DNA from: Acanthopleura granulata
Lineage: Eukaryota > Mollusca > Polyplacophora > Chitonida > Chitonidae
Reading direction: 5' to 3'
Assembly: GCA_016165875.1 (NCBI GenBank)
Contig: JABBOT010000029.1
Coordinates: forward strand, 496,001 to 560,000
DNA: 64,000 bases
The notes under the pieces are model-generated. The model ran no database searches and was not told the DNA's origin. It was given only the letters and a program-made list of their open reading frames with translations. The number at the start of each line of letters is the position of its first letter. Within the stretch, counting starts at the first letter, position 1. Shown piece after piece: positions 56,316 through 64,000 of this stretch. The position numbers and the translations under genes are program-made.

Positions 56316-59300
56316 GTTTGCGTAAATAACAAATTGGAATAATAAAATTAGGCAGCCTTATGTAACACAACAGTTTCCAACAAGAACATTGCCTTGAAAG
56401 AACAGGTAGAGTATATGCATTCTGTAGATTTACAGTATGCTCTTGATCGTATTAACGAGAGCCAGGCGTCATTGTGAGTGGTTGCAGGATACGAGAAGGT
56501 AGGCAAGGTGACAAGCATGTTTGTCCCCATTTTTTAATCAATTGTGAGATAGTTTGGGATGAAAAATTCCTGTCAGAATTCCACTTTAACAATCGTACTT
56601 TATAATAAGTGCCAACCACAATGCAGCGTTTAATGGTGATAGGCGTTTAAAAATGCATGAAACAGAACACTTTTCTCATAAAACACAGTGTTTGCTGAAC
56701 TGGATAGATTGCCATTTCAATTGTAAAGAGAAATTGGGATTTTATGGAATTTTTTTTAATATTGCGCCAGGATTTCTTCTAACAATTTCCTTAAGACCCC
56801 TTTCTCGTATAAACCATATGCTTTCCTTTAAAACCAGGTTCCTCGCAAAGTTCAAATGGAATGAATCACTGATGGAGGCCCAGGGTGGGTGTTAATTTCG
56901 ACTGAAATATTTGTAGATAATTCGAGTCAAGTAAACCGTTAAATTAAAAACGATGGGAATCTCTTTCATGGATGTCTGTATGTTTGGTAACAGAACATTC
57001 AGACTCCTCATGTCTCGGCCTGGTACAGTATGATAATTTTTTAGCTTTTCGTTCACTTCGATTGTCGGTGAGTTTGTTATTTGTTCAGTCGGTCTGTAAA
57101 AGTTTTATCATCCTAAATTTTAAGATTCGCCAGTTATTTAGATAGACTGATGTTCAAGGCAACATAAGATCCTTTATGTTGTTGTTGCAGCTGTTGTCGT
57201 TGTTATTTACATTTTAATTTGAATTTTAGAGCAAGTTTTATATGACCTTATGCCGATCCTATTAAAACTTTTCTCTTCCCATCATCAGTGACATAATGAA
57301 CAACATACTATCACCTACAAAAACATAACAATGGCTTGTTTCACGTTTCCGTCTAACGCCTTTCATTTTTCATTGTCAACATTTGTCTCAATGAAGAAGG
57401 CTTTCACTTCAAATTGAAACTTCCTGAGTATGTCGCTGAACAGTTTCTCTGTGATTTTATCACGCTAAATTGATAGTCTTATTTTTCCCAATGAAGGTAA
57501 ATTCGTACTGCCATAACGAAAACTGATATATTTGAGTTCCAAACTGATACAGTTACTTAGCAAACAAAAGTTAAAGTGAATTCTGCTATGTGTTTGTTGC
57601 TGTATCTGCAATCTACTTGGAAGCCTATCAAAGCTGGTGATGGATGGAGCTTTGCTTAAAAAACGCTGTCTTTCTCTTCTGATTTCGCATAATTAATGTG
57701 AAACAAGCTGTGGACAAGAAAAATGCCTAATGGCCAACTTGGCTGTGATTACATTTCCCAACTCATCGTCATCGGCAAAAAGTGCTTACAACACAAAAAA
57801 GTCTTGATTTCTCCCTCCCTTTTCGCACGCAGTGTGGTCTTCGCCGGTATTTTTGCGAGACACAATATATATTGGCTGGTGTTGTAGGGTTATGCATTTT
57901 GTGACAGATTTTAAATAGATTTTATACACTGATACAAACGCCAGGTTAAAGGTAAAGGCCAGAAGAAAGTATTAGCCTCTGGGAGAGACCAAGGTTTGGG
58001 GAAATTCAAAATTACCTTACAAATAGTTCTACCGCGTAGTAATCTGAAACAATAACCCGCCCAAACAGAATAGCAAACGTGTTTGATGTGAAACGCTGTG
58101 AATTCCTCTGTATGTAAAGAATGATACATGTGGGTTATTTATAACTTACGTTCATTAGCATTGGTTTTTTGCACGTGTTAAGGACGATTGAGAGTCGCAT
58201 GTCACGCCATAACGAGCACTAGTTTATGGTACGTGAACGAATAAGCAGGGGCCACAAACTCACAGAGTATTTTATAATGCAAAGTCCGTCATCAACACAG
58301 GAATTTGAAGAATTAATATTGCGTAATAAATAAAGGTAGATGGTGTTGTTTGTTGATGTTGATGTCGGACATCACAAATAAAGAATATTATAACAAGAAA
58401 GAGATTGTGAACAGGTAAACAAAGATATCCTAAGGACTGTAAAAAAAAACACACAACATTCTATCGTAACTCCGTAGTGTTTTTGTAGACCATAAGTGTT
58501 CGATTATCACACATACATGGAAAAGAGTATAATACAACGGGAAAGAAGAAAGGTGTGCCTCTATATACACGGCTTTGGACGACCACATTGAAGACTGGAA
58601 GGAGTACAGGTACGAAATCTTACATAGCCATAATGAAATACAGGCAATAAAACAATGTACGCTACATACTTTGCTGAGGTGAGTGTTGAGGAAAGCTCGC
58701 GTGTGATTTTTCTCTGACATATTATCACCTATTGCTCCATTTTGAAGATGAACAGCTAAGTTGAACACCTCTCCCTAATCCACAATGATACTTGAGATTA
58801 CCGGACGCATCAGTGATTGGTTTTGAAGTGGCTAAGAGGGGTAATTACTTCGTGGTTTATTCACAATTACGCTTGGGCAATTTCGTGATTGTAATTGAGC
58901 TATTATTTTTACAAGAGACTAGGCAGCCCGCCTGTTGTGAGCTCTTGATCTTATCAAAACAGACTGGGCTTGTAAATGACGTACTTAGCTGAACAACTTC
59001 CGTCACTGTCCATCTGAGAGTAATTCCTGCTGTGCATTAGATCTTACATTTGAATAATGTATGTCAGGCTATTGACAAACACCTCTATCTCCGTGTTTCA
59101 CCAGTTTTTTTAACCAGAGATCAGGTCGTAAATACAACATAAAAGAAGTCATGAAAACGTTTCTCATTATGAAGACATTCTAGCAAAATTCGACGTTGCT
59201 CGCATTTCTTAAGGTAAATCAGAATTAAAGAAAAGAGTGTCTGGTGCAATTGCTGGATGTCGATATCTAATTACTGCAACCTGAGATCTAAAATTGGCAC

Positions 59301-59644
59301 TGACTATCCACTCCACGTTACAAGTAAACGTGCAAATGGTCAATATTTTTACACAATGAGAACTAAAGCAAAGCTACAATAGGACTCAGCAATACTTTTG
59401 CAGAATTACGCCCAAAGGCTAGGTACTCAACACACTGTGAATACAGAAAACTGCAAGATTTGTATTCGCTATATGAGTTTTCGGCTACGAAATTATCGCG
59501 CCTGCATAGAATGTATTGAAATGTTCTTCAAACGGGCAGCCGAAAGAATTAGATTTGTCCCCGCCATGTCATTTGTGCTCTGTGAAGTAGCTCTTGAAGT
59601 CCTTTATGACTGGTTGGTCAAATCTTAAAGGTCGTAGCTACAAA
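56316..59644. other. no gene recognised
   Basis: About 3.3 kb of AT-rich DNA. Open frames (56653-56895, 58430-58768 minus, 59398-59628) show no motif, and no convincing splice pairs were found. Confidence 0.4.
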
Positions 59645-59805
59645 CGTGGCCGTACGTGGGAAGGTCTGTCAGCAACTTGCGGTTGGTCGTGGGTTTCCCC
59701 AGGGCTCTACCCGGTTTCCTCCCACCATGATGCTGGCCGCCGTGGAATAAGTGAAATATTCTTGAGTACGCCATAAAACACCAATCAAGTAAATAAATGA
59801 ATCAA
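59645..59805 (+). repeat. SINE, 5'-truncated, plus strand
   Basis: ggccgtacgtgggaaggtct, then tcgtgggtttccccagggct, cctcccaccatgatgctggc, gtgaaatattcttgagtacg and a tail of AAATAAATGAAT type. It is close to the complete SINE but lacks the tRNA head. Confidence 0.7.
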
Positions 59806-62800
59806 ACACAGGTTAAACACTTAACGTTGGGTGCTGGTAGGGGTAGAAGTGAGACGGAGGCAGCCCAAGAAGACGTGATACCCGACATTATCGATTGTAA
59901 TTTTGATGTGACAGCTATTGCGAATTTCAGTCAGAGAATATGATAAAGAACGCTTTAATACGTCATTAATTTGAACCGTTGTTGCTCTACACGCAAGTAC
60001 GTAGGGACACGGTACTTTGGAAACTTTCAATAGGTAATGCAGTGTTTGTCCGAAATACGGATAAAAGTACAAAGAAATGAGCCACCCAAGGCTCTTGTAC
60101 AGTATACCGTTAAGCGACATAGTCAACAGAGAGATACACGTAAGTAAAATTTGGAGCAACAGTTTGCCTGTTAACCTTAGCGACAGAGTTTTCCCTCTAT
60201 AGTCACAGGTTTCTTCACTAATCTCCTAAGGCACAAGAACTGCTTCACCTTGGAACAGGCCTCTCTGAACACAGCCTGATACTACTATTAACGGCCTCTT
60301 GTATTGTACATTTTTATGTTAACACAAACAAGCAACAAACACATTTTAGAACTAACAGGAAGACCTCAAGTCGTTTTTTAATTTAAAGAAGACTGTAATA
60401 AATGACGACTGTTGCCCCGTGGTTCTGAATGAAAGACATCTATCATGTCAAAATAACGTTGAACTAACACATCTCCATGATTTTTGGCGAAGCTAGTATT
60501 GGATTAAATCACACAGCCGAGTGAACGATATTATTGAACAACGCTGTCGTAAATATTATCAATCCCTGACAATTATGCTTCTCATAAACGGAAATCCATA
60601 CGTATCCTCATTTATGGCACATTTAACAACCGGTGACTGCAGCTAATGGAACAGGGTATCAGCGACAATAAAGGAGCAAATATGGAGTCATCCATCTAAA
60701 GCTATAATAGTTTGCGCCGAGTATTTGCGTTGTGATTTGCCAGATAACATTAATCTTCACATATCCTGCAACGGATGCCAATATATATCTCTCATATTCT
60801 AAACTGTTCTACCGACAAACAAAGATGAATATTCATTTCCAGTCGGTGATCAGCATTCAAGGAAAACCAGTCGCTGAAAGCTACTCTCCGATAACCAGTT
60901 TCTAATAATCAGCCTTCGGAAACAAGTTAACGAGCTCTTGCAACAGATAACTGCCAGTGACAAGGAAGTCGTGGATTAGCAGTTACCAATAAGCTGTCTG
61001 CAGTAGCCAGTCACTGTGATCCAATCAGTGAGAATCGAGTTATTGTGTTTTCATATAGGATTTTCTTTCATCACCACAAAAAATAACTTTATGCTAAGAG
61101 CTTTCGGGGGCACTATTTCTTCTTTTCCATTTCCTTATATCTACGATGTCCTTTCGAGTGTGTTCCTCTGTGCAACTTATCGGACCGAATTATTGAACTG
61201 AAGGCCTTACGACGCAACAATTTGATAAACCGCGTCCTGTTTTTCAACCAATACATTCTGTAATGGTTTTATGGCCATGTCACAAAATGTTTAAAAAGAC
61301 ACATCACCTGCCCGATCCAACTAATTACACATTTGTGACATCTCCAAGATAATAGCCCTGTCAGTATAAACAATCAATTTATAAATCTTTTTTGCTTTCC
61401 TCTCTTTGTTTGCGTTTGCCAAAAAAGCGATAAGACTTTTTTTAAACTAGTAATTTGCTTGGAGTCTACATTTTTATGACACAACAATTTGCGTATTGCA
61501 TAAAATTAGACTAATTATGCTCAGTGCCTAAACTCTTTGCAATGTTGTCATGTCATTGTCTGTTTTCATTTTAGGTTTGATGACAAGAAGCCTTTCTCGG
61601 TAATTCTGCACCTGTGACAATCATTAAGTTGCAATTAAAACGACTGCATGTTTTAGCTAATTATGTTATTGTTGTGACACTCAACTGCTTGCAAGATGCT
61701 ACTTTTAAGCATTTACAAAACCATCACCAAGCCATTATCTAATCTTTTCACACTTGTGCACGGACATTCGAACTACTTTTCACATAAAACATATTCATGG
61801 AAGAAAACTATCAATTATTAAACCTATCCATGTATAGGATCATTTAGTCACATTAACTATCTAATCAGTGAATCAGTCATCAAGCTTTATACGATGTAAA
61901 TACATGCTTTGCATATAGAGGCATTTACACCTGTGCATTGAGTGCTTTGAATGGTGAATTAAAAAACGTTCAGACAAAGCTTCTGACCGTACCGTAGCAT
62001 TTCTAAGCAGTACTATCTCTTTAGCAGGGGAAATAGAAAGCAGTAGTTTATAACCTAACATGAATTTTAGATGTGTAATGTTATAAATCATATTTGAGAC
62101 ACTTAGAGTCGTAAATTTTGTCATTTCATCGCCTTGTATTCTTTTATCAGGTACCTTACATGTACAACCGGCATGCATTCAAACACTTTTTCAACGATTT
62201 CTGACAAATGGTTTCTTATGTAAAGCGTTCATATCTAGCAAAAAAATTAATGCGAAGGAAGCCTCCCGAACCTCGTTTTAGTATCTTAGAATGCACATGT
62301 ACCTTGAAGTGTTTTTAAGAAAAATATACATTTGGTGAGCAGGGGCGTCCTAAAACGTCATAAACATCCTAACTGCAGAAAGCTGTTCAACTGACACACA
62401 TTGTTCCGGATGATCCCATGGCCTGGGGTTTACCCGGACTGTTTCAGTGAGGCAATTTTTCGGTTTCTGTCCACATAAAGGCGCGCTGAAGTGAAAATCG
62501 ACACGAAATCTGACATGCAGTGCATGTAAATGTTAAAGGCGGAAACTGAGCGGTCGATAGGAACAGAACGTTTTTGTTGTCTATTCAAGAATATATACCC
62601 CAACTCGACATTGAAATCTGCCGAGATCATTACAATTTAAACGGTACTAGCAGGTTTTATATTTACATGCAGGTAAAATGTTTTCCAAGGGAAAGGCCAT
62701 TGGTTTCTCGATTTAATGCACTATATCTTCTAAAACTCAACCGGTGTATTTACGAATTATTTAGCAACTATTCTCCATGTTTTAGCAAATCGTACTGTTT

Positions 62801-63285
62801 TGTTTGGTTTGCCTGTATTATATACTTTTATCTGCAGCACATCTTTCTTCGTCCTATTAAGGCTGCTGGTGTCAGGAACCCTTACGACGGGGATATATAT
62901 TTAACGTCTACAGCATTCGTTCAGATATTTAAATACGTCAACCAAAGTAATACTCTTCTGATGAGATGCGTGTCTGTCAACAAATGGTCGATTTTCTGGA
63001 CACTAATGTATAAAAATATAACAAAAGAACTGAAGTTACAATGTCTTGGGGAATCTTTCTATGCAAAGGGGGGAGGGATTGTTTGTTTCCAGATCAATGC
63101 CGATTTCATGATAAAATCAAATTCCTTTGTAACTGGTGGGATTCCATATGCAAAGAGTGTTGCTTGAGTCATATGCACTCTAGAAACCGAAGTAACCTGC
63201 TAAAATAGGCATACACTTTACATCATTTTCCGTTTTCCTAGTGATGGTAGAACACGCTATTTAATTTAATTGTTTCCGGCCGCTG
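59806..63285. other. no gene recognised
   Basis: About 3.5 kb, AT-rich. The longest frame (62574-63167) starts at TTG, includes one hydrophobic stretch (YCFVWFACIIYFYLQ) and matches nothing I know. The block near 62403-62440 resembles the one near 47252. Confidence 0.4.
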
Positions 63286-64000
63286 TTACGAACCCCGTGT
63301 TTTAAATATTGTATTATATTATTTTTCATTTGTTTTTGCACTGACCGGGTCATTGTCTGGCCTACATTTTTCTCTGTGTGTACGTTATAGCCTGCACTGG
63401 TATTCAGTCTAGCTTTCTCCAGGCTTATATGTTTTGGAGTTACGTGTCATTGTACATAGGACGTACATTCTGGAAAGATGTATTTGTAAACATGTTTACG
63501 ATCAAACCATCCAGAATCTTCTTTAGTGTATAAATATGAGCGACGAAGTTGTAAAGCTCTCAGTCATATTACTTACATCCTCTTGAGGATTACAGTATAT
63601 ACTGAGGCTCTTCGAAGCCATCCAACATATGTCAGTGTGTAATCCATTTTTCTGTACGTAGCACTTTGTGAGCTTGTGTTTCACCATTTGCTATTTAGTT
63701 TGAGACGTCCTTTTGGAGCTTGTATCGCTTGTGCGATTAAGTACATTTTATCCCAGTTTACCCTGAAAGTGACTTTGTGTATATTTTCGAGGACTGAAAC
63801 ATGCATCGGAAGGACGGCATCACGGACTCTACCGTCAATCCGTCCGCTCTGGAAAGTTGCACCATGGCGGGGAGTTAGGTATATAGTATCGTCATCGTAC
63901 CGTATCCCCTGCTGCTCGTCACTTACAGGGCTGTCATCCTACGATTCGATAATCCCCAGGAAGTGTGGAATCCATATGGACTGATTGGCCTTTGGAAGCC
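63286..64000 (+). promoter_or_regulatory. possible LTR start or core promoter
   Basis: tgttacgaacccc (63286) has the look of a Ty3-type LTR start. About 240 bp on there is a TATA box TATAAATA (63529-63536) with an initiator-like TCAGTC (63560-63565), 33 bp from the TATA T to the initiator A. No downstream LTR end, primer-binding site or gag is visible before the window ends. It could equally be a host promoter. Confidence 0.25.

Noticed and set aside
62574..63167. 197-codon membrane protein gene
   Set aside because: Begins at TTG, no ATG until about codon 32, no conserved motif, AT-rich composition like its flanks.

Overview
The window is eukaryotic, repeat-rich, intron-style DNA with no bacterial gene layout. 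Dispersed tRNA-derived SINEs whose body resembles repeats familiar from molluscs and other lophotrochozoans, plus a young LINE family ending in (ATTC)n, point to a marine invertebrate, most likely a mollusc. I cannot name the species from sequence alone.

More than half of the window is one family of non-LTR retrotransposon (LINE), present in nine pieces that I call copies A to I. Copies A, B, C and F are on the minus strand; D, E, G, H and I are on the plus strand. The complete element is about 6.0 kb. It has a GC-rich 5' leader with a recurrent 60-70 codon ORF, and ORF1 (453 aa in the one unbroken copy, with CCHC zinc knuckles). ORF2 is about 1,210-1,240 codons: APE-type endonuclease, reverse transcriptase with YVDD, RNase H, and a C-terminal CxxC...H...C finger. 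A roughly 230 bp 3' UTR ends in ATTC repeats. ORF1 stop and ORF2 start overlap as TAATG. Domain content places it in the RNase H-bearing I group (Nimb/I-like). Copy C (18.7-24.7 kb) has a perfect 13-bp target-site duplication and intact ORF1. Copies C and D lie head to head as a 6-kb inverted repeat. Copies H and I are fused head to tail and share one 13-bp target-site duplication, as if inserted in a single event.

The most unusual stretch is 31.16-34.48 kb, wedged between LINE copies D and E. It is GC-richer and gene-dense, with open frames on both strands that overlap or touch. They run divergently from about 33.28 kb and are now broken by stops and frameshifts. The minus-strand gene resembles, as far as I can recall, conserved invertebrate proteins annotated as type-B DNA polymerase-like. 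The plus-strand genes belong to a conserved family whose function I do not know. I read it as the remains of a virus-like or self-replicating element whose two ends were cut off by the LINEs.

Other contents are: a LINE-related divergent ORF1 fragment (44 kb); at least six SINE copies, one with a perfect 13-bp duplication (46.4 kb); a dispersed repeat pair (2.0 and 48.0 kb); and a 670-bp minisatellite (5.77-6.44 kb). There is also a 220-bp GC-rich island (17.5 kb) and three short exon-like pieces flanked by good splice signals (1.5, 8.4 and 18.5 kb). The right-hand 7.7 kb (56.3-64 kb) is AT-rich and essentially featureless, apart from a SINE and a possible TATA-containing promoter or LTR near 63.5 kb. 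No complete host gene is visible.
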